Positions 1 through 7,780 of a DNA stretch of 53,118 bases are shown here, one piece after another. Source of the stretch: DASTBU01 sp035711845 (lineage in GTDB: Bacteria > Acidobacteriota > Vicinamibacteria > Vicinamibacterales > 2-12-FULL-66-21); the NCBI GenBank assembly GCA_035711845.1, contig DASTBU010000129.1, positions 1 to 53,118 on the forward strand. Reading direction: 5' to 3'. The notes beneath the pieces were generated by a model that saw only the letters and a program-made list of their open reading frames with translations, searched no databases and was not told the origin of the DNA. Position numbers and translations under genes: made by a program. The first letter of the stretch is position 1, and each line of letters opens with the position of its first letter.

Positions 1-216
1 GCGCCGCCGACGTTCGTCTTCTTCACCAATGTGGCGACCAGCTTTCACTTCTCCTACACGCGATATCTCGAGAACCGGCTTCGCGAGGAGTTCGGTTTCG
101 AGGGCACGCCGCTTCGGATGCACGTCCGCGCCCGCCGCAAGACCGCATCGGATGACGAGAAGGGCAGGACGCCGCGACGGCCGTCGAGAGCGCCGCGCCG
201 GCGAAAAAGCTCGTAG
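1..216 (+). CDS. der: GTPase Der (EngA), C-terminal end, partial
   Basis: Frame 1 is open from the first base to a TAG at 214-216, so only the last 71 residues are in the window. The piece reads like the C-terminal KH-like domain of the ribosome-assembly GTPase Der: a PPTF.FF.N beta strand, then HFSYTRYLENRLREEFGFEGTPLR, where Der proteins carry a near-identical helix and the G-F-E-G-T-P turn. A basic, low-complexity tail follows, common in GC-rich genomes. The GTPase domains lie outside the window. Der helps mature the 50S subunit and is part of the core chromosome, so this marks the stable flank to the left of the island. Confidence 0.85.
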   Translation, partial: APPTFVFFTNVATSFHFSYTRYLENRLREEFGFEGTPLRMHVRARRKTASDDEKGRTPRRPSRAPRRRKSS

Positions 217-268
217 GTGGGTTGTTAACCTGTTGAAGAATCGAGAGTTCGGTTTATACTGACAACCC

Positions 269-826
269 ATGGCACCCAAGCTGTACAAGGCAGCGGAAGT
301 GTGCGACGTGGCGCAGTTGCAGCCATTCGTCCTGAAGTCGTGGGAGAAGGAATTCCCGCGCATCGGCGTCCAGAAATCGGCGGACAGCCCGCGGCTCTAC
401 CGACAGTCGGATCTCGATCAGGTGCTGCGCATCAAGGATCTCGTCTTCCGCGAGGGGCTCACGCTCTCCGGCGCGCGGCGGCGGATCGAGGAAACGGCAC
501 CCGCGCCGGCAACGGCCACTGACGACGAAGTCGAAGAAGTGCTCGAGGCGCTGGCCTCCGACGCGCGCACGCGCATCGCCCGCGTGCGCGACGGCCTGCG
601 CTCGATTCTGCGTGTGCTGTCGAGCGCGCCCGGAACGGTCGTGATCGTGGACGACGACATCGACGACGAGCCCGTGCGGACGCCGAAACGGACGGTCGCG
701 CCGGCCAAGCGTGCGGCCGCGTCGCGCCCCCTCGACGGTGCTCGAGGCAAGTCAAAGGCGCGGGTCGTCGTGAAGGCGTCGCGGAACGGGAAGCCGGCGA
801 AGAAGCGTTCACGCGCGAGCGCGTAG
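269..826 (+). CDS. MerR-type HTH transcriptional regulator
   Basis: A 185-residue protein starting at ATG 269. Residues 1-75 look like a MerR winged helix: a start of MAPKLYKAAEVCDVA, a W-E-K-E-F-P region, the R-L-Y-R-Q-S-D-L wing and then a helix ending in LSGARRRIEE. Residues 80-115 contain an acidic helix (DDEVEEVLEAL) that could dimerise. The last 50 residues are rich in Lys, Arg and Ala and probably disordered. No effector-binding domain is visible. It follows der by 52 bp and precedes tRNA-Pro. Vicinamibacteria-like genomes often carry such a short MerR protein in housekeeping context; the target genes are unknown. Confidence 0.7.
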   Translation: MAPKLYKAAEVCDVAQLQPFVLKSWEKEFPRIGVQKSADSPRLYRQSDLDQVLRIKDLVFREGLTLSGARRRIEETAPAPATATDDEVEEVLEALASDARTRIARVRDGLRSILRVLSSAPGTVVIVDDDIDDEPVRTPKRTVAPAKRAAASRPLDGARGKSKARVVVKASRNGKPAKKRSRASA

Positions 827-894
827 GCGCAGGAGATCGTGGCGCGAACCCTTCGGGTTCGCGAGGCGAGCCTGAAAGGCTCGCCCCACAAATT

Positions 895-971
895 CGGGAT
901 GTGGCGCAGCCTGGTAGCGCACCTGACTGGGGGTCAGGGGGTCGCTGGTTCGAATCCAGTCATCCCGACCA
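895..971 (+). tRNA. tRNA-Pro (anticodon GGG)
   Basis: A 77-nt cloverleaf can be folded by eye. The acceptor stem pairs CGGGATG (895-901) with CATCCCG (961-967), followed by ACCA (968-971). The D arm is GCGC-AGCCTGGTA-GCGC. The anticodon arm is CCTGA-CTGGGGG-TCAGG, giving anticodon GGG. The T arm is GCTGG-TTCGAAT-CCAGT. A 3' CCA is encoded. The 3' half is repeated at 52582-52626, which makes this gene the integration target of the island. Confidence 0.95.
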
Positions 972-973
972 AT
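927..973 (+). repeat. attL: 47-bp direct repeat in the 3' half of tRNA-Pro
   Basis: Positions 927-973 are identical to 52582-52628. The repeat starts in the anticodon loop, runs through the variable region, T arm, acceptor stem and CCA, and ends two bases after it. Bases just outside differ (926 A against 52581 C; 974 C against 52629 T). A long perfect repeat of a tRNA 3' end at two sites 51,655 bp apart is the usual mark of site-specific integration by a tyrosine recombinase. Confidence 0.9.
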
Positions 974-1145
974 CTTTTCAATTAGTTGCGGCGACGATCG
1001 GTTCCCGGCGCAGATTTGCTGTAGTCGATTTTGTAGATGTGTACGTTTTCTGCGTACTTTTCGGCGGAAGTACACGGAGCACTTCAGTCGATTGTTAGAA
1101 GTAGAGCCTGCGTGGCAACGCGGCCGAGTTTAGCCGAACAATTCG
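974..1145. other. Island left junction, no gene seen
   Basis: This junction is AT-richer than its surroundings. No convincing coding frame is visible, and no integrase end can be read on either strand although this is where one often sits. Apparent frames crossing the tRNA are antisense artefacts. Confidence 0.5.
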
Positions 1146-1838
1146 CTACGTCTGACTCGCTCTGTCACGAGCCGCGGTCCACTCAGCGAGCGTTTGCCGA
1201 AACGCATCACCTGCACCTTGCCGCGATACTTGCAGCAGTTCGTTCAGACCGCTTGCGCTCGTGAATCCAACCATTTCATAGGCGCAGATCGGTATTTGGC
1301 GATTGTCGTTAAATCGCTTATCGGGGCCGCCCTTTTTGTTCACATAGCGCCACGTCTCGCCTATGACCTTGGCGTCTGACGGAACGGCCTCACTTTCAAC
1401 GAAGCTACTAGGTTCGATTTGCACCTTCAGCGCGTCGTAACTGACCGAGCCAACCCCTTTCGGATCGAACACCAGCAGACGATCGGGCAGAAAACACAGC
1501 GTCTGCTTTCCGGCAGGTATCGTGGGAACCTCGACGTTGGTCTGAATCGCTGACGGAGGCACCTTTGTCAGTTGTACCCGCTTGCGTTTCACGAGCGACG
1601 TTGCCCCAGCGTTCCGCTTCGCATCCTGCCCATCGATAGAGGCCGACAGATGCCAGACTCCTTGAGATGCGGCGAGTTCGTTGAACGCCGCCAACATGCT
1701 GCGGTGTTGATACTCTGCCTCTGGATCCAAGCTGTAATGGATAGTGGTAGTTCGGCGGCTTTTGTCCCACTGCGCTACGAGCCATGTAAGCAGAAGGCCG
1801 ACGCCGAATCGTTGCCTGGGGATGCCGCAGAACCGCAC
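1146..1838 (-). CDS. Conserved hypothetical protein, possibly N-terminally truncated
   Basis: A 230-residue frame from GTG 1838. Residues 8-22 form one hydrophobic segment. Beyond it the protein is soluble, with motifs I associate with a conserved domain of unknown function found behind DUF4236-like segments: A-F-N-E-L-A, WHLSA, KRNAG, a K-R-K pair, PAGKQTLCFLPDRLLVFD, VSYDAL, TWRYVNKKGGPDKRFNDNRQIP and ASGLNELLQ. The frame stays open upstream of the GTG through the hairpin at 1857-1883, so the normal 5' end may have been lost. It lies downstream of the USP gene at 1938 but a terminator separates them. Function unknown; the family assignment is from memory and moderate. Confidence 0.55.
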   Translation of the reverse strand: MRFCGIPRQRFGVGLLLTWLVAQWDKSRRTTTIHYSLDPEAEYQHRSMLAAFNELAASQGVWHLSASIDGQDAKRNAGATSLVKRKRVQLTKVPPSAIQTNVEVPTIPAGKQTLCFLPDRLLVFDPKGVGSVSYDALKVQIEPSSFVESEAVPSDAKVIGETWRYVNKKGGPDKRFNDNRQIPICAYEMVGFTSASGLNELLQVSRQGAGDAFRQTLAEWTAARDRASQT

Positions 1839-1856
1839 GCATGAATCAAAAACCAG

Positions 1857-1890
1857 AAACCAGCCCTTGTCAGGGCTGGTTTTAGTTTTG
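1857..1890 (-). terminator. Hairpin terminator downstream of the USP gene
   Basis: A 10-bp perfect stem pairs AAACCAGCCC (1857-1866) with GGGCTGGTTT (1873-1882) around a 6-base loop. T-rich runs lie on both sides, so it could stop transcription in either direction. It sits about 50 bp after the stop of the minus-strand USP gene. Confidence 0.7.
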
Positions 1891-1937
1891 GGCGAAGACC
1901 TTGGTTCCCAGACAGCCTGGATGTTCGTCCCGTAGAC

Positions 1938-2804
1938 CTACGCTGCCATCGTCTTGTCGATCTCTCGCGCGGTTCCGGGCGCAGGTACGATGAGCACGCT
2001 GGCGTTGGTGAGCATCAACGCCCCGAGCGCGACGGAGCCGAGGCCGCCCTCGGATTCCGACGCCCCGGTCGAGCCAACCACGACGAGGTCCGATTCTAGT
2101 CGTCGAGTTGCCTTGACAAGCTCCTCGGCTGGCTCGCCGCTGGTCACAAGTTCATCGATGAGGCACCAGTTGTGCGCATCGTTCGGGATCTCGGCTCGCA
2201 ACCGATCGATATCCGACTTAACCCAATTGTGGTCAGCTCCACGAACGTGATCGAACGCCGCGTTCAGAATCGTTAGACGGCTTTCGAACTCCTGCGCGAA
2301 CGAAAGCGCGTAGCGCAGCGTCGCGGTCGAGAGTCCCGAGGACACGCCGCAGATAATTGTCCGATACGGTTTCGGCGATGCGTCGTTCTCGAGCGTTCGT
2401 GGAAGCACTAGGACAGGGCACGCGGTGGTCCTCAGGATGGCATGTGCCACTGTGCCGACAACGCCGGCAGAAGAACTCGGCCGTGCCGCACCAACGACGG
2501 CCAGGTCCGCGTTGATCCTGCGGATGAAGCGGGCGAGCTCGATGGCCGGATTGCCATGCGCAACGATCCAGCGAACCGGAGCTGTTAGCGTGTCTCGTTC
2601 TGCGTGTCGCCGCAACGCCAGAAATGCATCGGTGACGTTCCGCTGAGCGGATGCGGTCGACGCGAGCCATTGTTCGGCCACATGAACCACGAGGAGCTCA
2701 CTGCGGTGCAGGCGCGCGAGCTGAAGCGCTTGCTTCAAGCTCGGGACCGACCGCTCAGAGAGATCCACTGCGCACACAATTCGCCGGAGAACAACTCTGT
2801 CCAT
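1938..2804 (-). CDS. Universal stress protein, two tandem USP domains
   Basis: 288 residues with two UspA-like halves. The first starts RRIVCAVDLSERS and ends in VVGAARPSSSAGVVGTVAHAILR..CPVLVLP. The second starts YRTIICGVSSG and ends in VVGSTGASESEGGLGSVALGALM...VLIVPAPG. Both ends resemble the ATP-binding G-x2-G-x9-G-S/T pattern, so nucleotide binding is plausible in both halves. USPs are cytoplasmic proteins that bind ATP and help cells endure starvation, low oxygen or loss of proton-motive force. The gene follows the HPF-like gene (start 3125) by 54 bp on the same strand and probably shares its sigma-54 promoter at 3148-3162. Confidence 0.9.
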   Translation of the reverse strand: MDRVVLRRIVCAVDLSERSVPSLKQALQLARLHRSELLVVHVAEQWLASTASAQRNVTDAFLALRRHAERDTLTAPVRWIVAHGNPAIELARFIRRINADLAVVGAARPSSSAGVVGTVAHAILRTTACPVLVLPRTLENDASPKPYRTIICGVSSGLSTATLRYALSFAQEFESRLTILNAAFDHVRGADHNWVKSDIDRLRAEIPNDAHNWCLIDELVTSGEPAEELVKATRRLESDLVVVGSTGASESEGGLGSVALGALMLTNASVLIVPAPGTAREIDKTMAA

Positions 2805-2858
2805 CGTTATACGTTCTGCTCCTTGTCAGGACTGAAGCTCGAGATGTGTATACCGCCG

Positions 2859-3125
2859 CTACGTGGAATCGATTCGATGCACGACACGTTTTATTGCGTC
2901 ATAGGCATGACGCCCACGTGCAGTGACACTGACGAGCATCCCACTTTGGAGACTAACTAGCACCGAGCACACGACTGAGTGGCCCCGCAGGGCTGGTGTT
3001 AGCGAGACATCTGCTTCTCGAACGGCGTCGCCGTGTCGCGCCAGGCTTCTGAAGATCCGGTCCTCCGCAAATGCCCGGGTCTGTCGACCGAACGTGAGAG
3101 CGACATCCGTTGCCGCGATGTTCAT
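2859..3125 (-). CDS. HPF/RaiA-like ribosome-associated protein (copy 1 of 4)
   Basis: 88 residues from ATG 3125, a start placed just downstream of the sigma-54 promoter. The pattern follows the S30AE fold of hibernation factors: an opening strand (MNIAATDVALTF), a long helix with the alternation R-A-F-A-E-D-R-I-F-R-S-L, an outward strand EADVSLTPA, a strand with VCSVLVSL, a strand VSVTARG and a final helix R-H-A-Y-D-A-I-K-R-V-V. E. coli HPF has the same G-x-D-M-Y-A-A-I-D turn and helix. Such proteins dock in the decoding centre and store ribosomes as inactive 70S or 100S particles. Sequence identity is low, so the call rests on topology and on three similar genes in the island. Confidence 0.6.
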   Translation of the reverse strand: MNIAATDVALTFGRQTRAFAEDRIFRSLARHGDAVREADVSLTPALRGHSVVCSVLVSLQSGMLVSVTARGRHAYDAIKRVVHRIDST

Positions 3126-3147
3126 TGGGTATCTACCGGGTAATGAG

Positions 3148-3162
3148 GCAAGGAGCGCGCCT
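3148..3162 (-). promoter_or_regulatory. Sigma-54 promoter for the HPF-like and USP genes
   Basis: On the minus strand the motif reads AGGCGCG-CTCC-TTGC, i.e. GG-N10-GC with a perfect TTGC at -12. It lies about 90 bp from the dyad pair at 3236-3267 and about 25 bp upstream of the HPF-like ATG. Confidence 0.65.
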
Positions 3163-3235
3163 GGTCGTGGCCGGTCGTGGGGCGGCGTTATCCAAGGAAT
3201 CGCGGCGCCCGTCTGTGCCCCGGCCTGATACCGGC

Positions 3236-3267
3236 TTTCACCGTGCAAAGGGTATTTCAGAATGAAA
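3236..3267. promoter_or_regulatory. Dyad pair (activator site) 1
   Basis: Site a is TTTC-ACCGT-GCAA (3236-3248). Site b is TTTC-AGAAT-GAAA (3255-3267), which extends to a perfect ATTTCA/TGAAAT dyad. Centres are 19 bp apart. Site b overlaps the last codons of the ATPase gene. Confidence 0.65.
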
Positions 3268-6112
3268 TGTGACGCGATGCGTGTCCGGCTCGACCGATAA
3301 GCTTGCTGACTTCTCGCAGCCAAAGCACCGAGCTCCCGACGGCGATGCAGAGCAGCCAGTCGCTGCCGCCCAGTGGGACCGTCCCGAATGCTCGTTGTAG
3401 AAAGGGCGTGTAGACGACGAGGAACTGCAGGAGCACGGAGAGCAGAACGGCCCCCCATAGCCATCCATTCGTCAATAGGCGAACGAAGGCGCTTTGCTCG
3501 TCCGATCGGGCATTGAGCACGTTGAAAATCTGAAAAAGCATTAGTGTGGTAAAAGCCATCGTCTGGCCGTATGGCAGGTCGCCGGCGCCCTCGATGATCC
3601 CTCCGGGCAGCGACGCGTCGAGCACGAACAGAGTCCCAGCGGCCATGATCGCCCCAACGAAGATGATGCCCCGCCACATTCGTGACGTGAGTACTCCTTC
3701 ACCGGCCGGGCGCGGCGGTCGATGCATCAGATCTTCATCGGCGGGGTCGACGCCGAGTGCGAGCGCCGGCGGGCCGTCGGTTACGAGATTGATCCACAGG
3801 ATCTGAGTGGCCAACAGCGGGAGAACGACTTGGCCGCTCTCCGCAGGCAGACCAATCCGCCGGGCCAGCAACACCCCAAAAAACATCGTCATCACTTCGC
3901 CGATATTCGACGACAACAGATACCGCAGAAACTTTCGGATATTGGCAAAGATGGCGCGTCCTTCTTCGACGGCGGCGACGATGGAGGCGAAGTTGTCATC
4001 CGCGAGCACGATGTCGGCGGCTTCCTTGGAGACGTCAGTGCCAGTGATTCCCATCGCGATGCCGATATCCGCCCGCTTCAACGCCGGCGCGTCATTGACG
4101 CCGTCGCCTGTCATGGCGACAACAGCGCCTGTCCGGCGTAGGGCATCGACAATCCGAAGCTTGTGTTCAGGATTGACACGTGCGTACACCGACACTTCAG
4201 CGGCCGTGCGTGCAGCCTCTTCGGCCGGCAGCTTCTCGAGTTCCGCGCCGGTAATGGCGCGTCCGTCCCCGGTGATGCCGAGTTCCTGAGCGATAACGGC
4301 AGCTGTGCGCGGATGGTCGCCGGTGATCATGATCGGACGAATCCCCGCGCGTTTTGCGCGCGCGACGGCCTCGCGGGCCTCGGGGCGGGGCGGATCGATC
4401 ATGCCGATCAGACCGACAAATACGAGGTTCTGTTCGACATGCGGGCCTGGGGTAGCAGCGTGCTCGGCAACAATCTGCGATGGCAGCCACCGACCGCCGA
4501 CACCCAAAGTACGAAGTGCCTCGCCAGCCAACGCCTCGTTGACCTGCAGGATCTCGGCGCGACGCTCCGCTGTCAGCGGCCGTCGGCTGTCCCCGACGGC
4601 TTCCTCGCTGCACCGTGACAGGAGCACGTCGGGCGCCCCCTTCGTGAACACGACGCCGCGATCCTGGTGCTCGGTGTCGCGGTGCAGCGTGCTCATCAGC
4701 TTCCGTTCGGAGGAGAACGGCACCTCGCCAACACGCGGCAGCCGTGCATCCAATGAGTCAGACCCGAGCCCCGCCTTGCGGGCGGCAACCAGAAGCGCGC
4801 CTTCGGTCGGGTCTCCTTCCACGATCCAGCGCCCTTCGCGCTCCACGACCAGCGCGTTGTTCGCTCGATCGGCGACGCGGAGCGCACGTTCGAGTTCTGA
4901 TCGAAGTGGCCCGTCGATGGGCTGGCGATCTTCTGCCTGAACGGCTCCCTCCGGGGCGTACCCGGACCCCCCGAACGTGACCCGGCCGCTCGCGGTGACA
5001 ATCACCCGCACGGTCATCTCATTCCTTGTCAACGTGCCGGTCTTGTCAGAGGCAATGACGCTCGCGGAGCCGAGCGTTTCCACCGCCGCCAGTCGCCGTA
5101 CGATGGCGTTGCGCCGGGCCATCCGCTGCACGCCTATGGAGAGCACCGTCGTGACGACGGCCGGGAGGCCTTCTGGGACGGCTGCGACGGCCAGTGCCAC
5201 ACCGAGAAGCAACACGTCAAACAATGCGCCAGCAGTGCGGATCTCTTCGACGACGACGATCGTCGCGATCATCACGACGGCAATCACCACCACGGCGATC
5301 CCGAGGCGCTTACCGGTGCGATCGAGCTCTTGCTGCAATGGTGTGGCTTCGTCCTGTGTCTCCTTCAGTAGTCCGGCAATCCGCCCTATTTCTGTACGCA
5401 TGCCGGTAGCGGTGACGATTGCCCTGGCGTGTCCGTAGGTCGCCGCGGTGCCGCTGAACACCGTGTTGTCGCGGTCCCCAAGCGGCACTTCTTCGGCGAT
5501 CGCCGCCGTATCCTTCGTCACTGGCATGCTCTCGCCGGTGAGGGCTGCTTCAGCGGTTTGAAGCGAGGCGGATTCGATGAGACGTCCGTCGGCGGGAATC
5601 GTGTCACCTTCCTCGACCAGGATGACGTCGCCAGGAACGATCTCTGATGCCGGGAGACTTCGTCGTTCGCCGTTTCGCACGACTGTCGCGTCGGCTGCCG
5701 ACATCGCGCGCAGAGCAGCGACCGCGGCTTCCGCCCGCGATTCCTGGACGAACCCTATGACGGCGTTCAACAGGACGACCGCGAAGATCGCAATGGCTTC
5801 GTAGGGTAACGGGGCGTCGCGTTCTGCGATCCACAGGCCGGCGGAAATGGCTGTTGCCACGAGCAACAGAATGACGAGGACATCCTGGAACTGCCGCGCA
5901 AAGCGGCGCCACGCCGGCGGCGCCTGTTCGGAGACGAGTTCGTTGCGGCCGACGCGTTCGAGCCGCGCATGTGCCTCAACATCGGTCAGCCCGAATCGCT
6001 CATCGCTCTTCAGAATCGTGATTACGTCCTGGATGTCCCGACGGTACGCGACATCTGGGTCCGGCCCAGTGTCCTCGGCTGCGGCGTGTCCTGAACCGTG
6101 AGATCGCACCAT
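3257..6112 (-). CDS. Cation-transporting P-type ATPase (Ca2+/PMR1-like, type II)
   Basis: 951 residues from ATG 6112, normal for a P2 ATPase. The frame is open further upstream, but homology starts near DVAYRRDIQDVITIL. Visible landmarks: actuator motif TGESMP; PEGLPAVVTT in the fourth membrane segment; phosphorylation site ASDKTGTLT with the catalytic Asp; nucleotide-domain KGAPD; hinge MTGDGVNDAPALKRADIGIAMG; and a C-terminal cation-ATPase domain with about four further membrane segments. It should export Ca2+ or Mn2+ (possibly another cation) across the inner membrane using ATP. It lies 23 bp downstream of the GH15 pseudogene on the same strand. The substrate cannot be set from the sequence alone. 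Confidence 0.92.
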   Translation of the reverse strand: MVRSHGSGHAAAEDTGPDPDVAYRRDIQDVITILKSDERFGLTDVEAHARLERVGRNELVSEQAPPAWRRFARQFQDVLVILLLVATAISAGLWIAERDAPLPYEAIAIFAVVLLNAVIGFVQESRAEAAVAALRAMSAADATVVRNGERRSLPASEIVPGDVILVEEGDTIPADGRLIESASLQTAEAALTGESMPVTKDTAAIAEEVPLGDRDNTVFSGTAATYGHARAIVTATGMRTEIGRIAGLLKETQDEATPLQQELDRTGKRLGIAVVVIAVVMIATIVVVEEIRTAGALFDVLLLGVALAVAAVPEGLPAVVTTVLSIGVQRMARRNAIVRRLAAVETLGSASVIASDKTGTLTRNEMTVRVIVTASGRVTFGGSGYAPEGAVQAEDRQPIDGPLRSELERALRVADRANNALVVEREGRWIVEGDPTEGALLVAARKAGLGSDSLDARLPRVGEVPFSSERKLMSTLHRDTEHQDRGVVFTKGAPDVLLSRCSEEAVGDSRRPLTAERRAEILQVNEALAGEALRTLGVGGRWLPSQIVAEHAATPGPHVEQNLVFVGLIGMIDPPRPEAREAVARAKRAGIRPIMITGDHPRTAAVIAQELGITGDGRAITGAELEKLPAEEAARTAAEVSVYARVNPEHKLRIVDALRRTGAVVAMTGDGVNDAPALKRADIGIAMGITGTDVSKEAADIVLADDNFASIVAAVEEGRAIFANIRKFLRYLLSSNIGEVMTMFFGVLLARRIGLPAESGQVVLPLLATQILWINLVTDGPPALALGVDPADEDLMHRPPRPAGEGVLTSRMWRGIIFVGAIMAAGTLFVLDASLPGGIIEGAGDLPYGQTMAFTTLMLFQIFNVLNARSDEQSAFVRLLTNGWLWGAVLLSVLLQFLVVYTPFLQRAFGTVPLGGSDWLLCIAVGSSVLWLREVSKLIGRAGHASRHISF

Positions 6113-6135
6113 AGCTCTGCCTGCCGGCGACTGGC

Positions 6136-7594
6136 CTAGTTTTGTCTCTCGTGCGCAGGGCCGTGGGAACGAGACAAGTTCCGCGCGCTGTTGATCAACA
6201 TCACATGAGAAAACGCCTGCGGAAAGTTGCCGAGCTGCCTGCCTCTGTCGGGATCGTATTCCTCGGCGAGCAACCCGAGATCGTTGCAGAGTCCAAGCAA
6301 GCGCTCGAACAAGGCCCGCGCCTCTGCGTGCCGCCCCTGCAGCTCGTAGTTGTCCGCCAACCAGAACGTGCACGCCAGAAACACTCCCTCACCAGACGGA
6401 AGGCCGTCGACGTGTTCCTTCGTCCGATATCGGCGGACGAAGCCATTCCACAGCAGATCACGTTCAATCGCCTGAACTGTCCCGATCACTCGCGGATCAT
6501 CCGCGGGCAGAAAGCCGACGAGTGGGATCATCAACAGGCTCGCATCGAGCTCCGTGGAGCCGTAGTACTGCGTGAACGTATTCCGGTCTGTGTCGAAACC
6601 ATTTCGGCAGACTTCTCCGTGCACGTCCGCGCGCAGCTGTCGCCACCGGTCGACCGGCCCTTTCAACCCGTATCGCTCGACGGCCTTCACTGCGCGGTCG
6701 AACGCGACCCACACCATGACTTTCGAATGCGTAAAATGGCGGCGCGGTCCACGCACTTCCCAGATACCTTCGTCGGGCTGGCACCATGCCCGCTCCAGAA
6801 ATCTCATGAGCGCGTTCTGGAACGCCCACGATGCTGGATCGGGCGCGATACCAACACGTCGTGAAAGATGGAGCGCGTCCATCACTTCACCGTACACATC
6901 CAGTTGCAGCTGGGTGACCGCTGCGTTGCCGGTTCGTACGGGTCGAGAGTCTTCGTAGCCGGGCAGCCATGGCAGTTCCAGTTCGGGAAGGCGACGCGTT
7001 CCCTGCACCCCGTACATGCTGTGCAGAGTGGAGGGATCGCCGGCAACCGCTCGCAGCAGCCAGTCGCGCCAGGCAATCGCCTCGTCCGTATATCCGCCGA
7101 TCATTAGCGCGTACAGGCTGTAGGTCGCATCACGCAGCCAGCAGTAGCGGTAATCCCAGTTGCGGACACCGCCAATCTTCTCTGGCAAGGACGTTGTCGG
7201 GGCGGCAACGATGCCGCCGGTCGGCGCGTAGGTCAGTGCCTTGAGCGTAATCAGCGATCGCACGACTTGATCACGCCATGGTCCCCTGTAGGTGCACCGT
7301 CCCGACCAATCTCGCCACCATCGTTCAGTCTCTTCGAGCGCGTGGACCGGCTACAGTCTCGAAATCTGTCTCGAGTATCAGCGTGTCGGCGCGATAGCGG
7401 CGCTTCGTGGTCGTTTCCGTTGCGGCAGGGCTGATGATCCAGCGGCCGTGGCGCGCCTCACCAAGCAGGGCGGCAAAGCACGCTCCCGAATCGAATCGTG
7501 GCAGACAGAGCCAGTCGATCGAGCCATTCCGCCCGACAAGGCCGGCGGTGTGTGTATCGCCGATGAGGCCGTAATCCTCGATTGGTAGCGCCAT
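6136..7594 (-). pseudogene. Glycoside hydrolase family 15 gene with an internal deletion
   Basis: A normal start (ATG 7594, preceded by GGAGAGGG) opens the typical GH15 N-terminus: IEDYGLIGDTHTAGLVGRNG, SIDWLCLPRFDSGACFAALLG and a frame running to ETDFETVAGP. It then hits a TGA near 7325. The rest continues in another frame from about ETERWWRDWSGRCTYRGPW, through SLITLKALTYAPTGGIVAAP and the (alpha/alpha)6 catalytic domain with RNWDYRYCWLRDA, to a stop at 6136. Family members have roughly 130 more residues between those two pieces, so a deletion has removed most of the N-terminal beta-domain and shifted the frame. The intact catalytic half starting at GTG 7263 might still be made, but it lacks its partner domain. 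Intact relatives cleave trehalose or alpha-glucans. Confidence 0.8.
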
Positions 7595-7651
7595 CCCTCT
7601 CCTGCTAATGCCGCCGCCGAACTCAACGCGGCGGCAATGAGAGAAATCGGT

Positions 7652-7684
7652 GCACACAAGCGGCCAGGCAGGCCCGTCCTTTGC
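7652..7684. promoter_or_regulatory. Possible divergent sigma-54 promoters
   Basis: On the minus strand 7652-7666 reads TGGCCGC-TTGT-GTGC. On the plus strand 7670-7684 reads AGGCCCG-TCCT-TTGC. They would serve the GH15/ATPase unit and the cytochrome gene. No clear dyad pair lies nearby, so these are weaker than the other promoters listed. Confidence 0.35.
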
Positions 7685-7780
7685 TTGGATGACGCGACTT
7701 GCGGCTTTTCTCTCTTTCTTAACTGAGCAGGGGACAGCCCAGAGTCGGCGGTAAACGCGTGGCGGGGGAGTGGAGGTGCT

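Noticed and set aside
809..1075. Minus-strand frame across the tRNA with D-W-I-R-T-S-D-P-L-T-P
   Set aside because: This peptide is the antisense translation of the tRNA-Pro T arm and acceptor stem, a well-known false gene. The same false peptide appears over attR (52560-52847).
1408..1842. Second frame (144 codons) over the hypothetical gene at 1146-1838
   Set aside because: Arg-rich shadow without motif; the other frame carries the conserved pattern.
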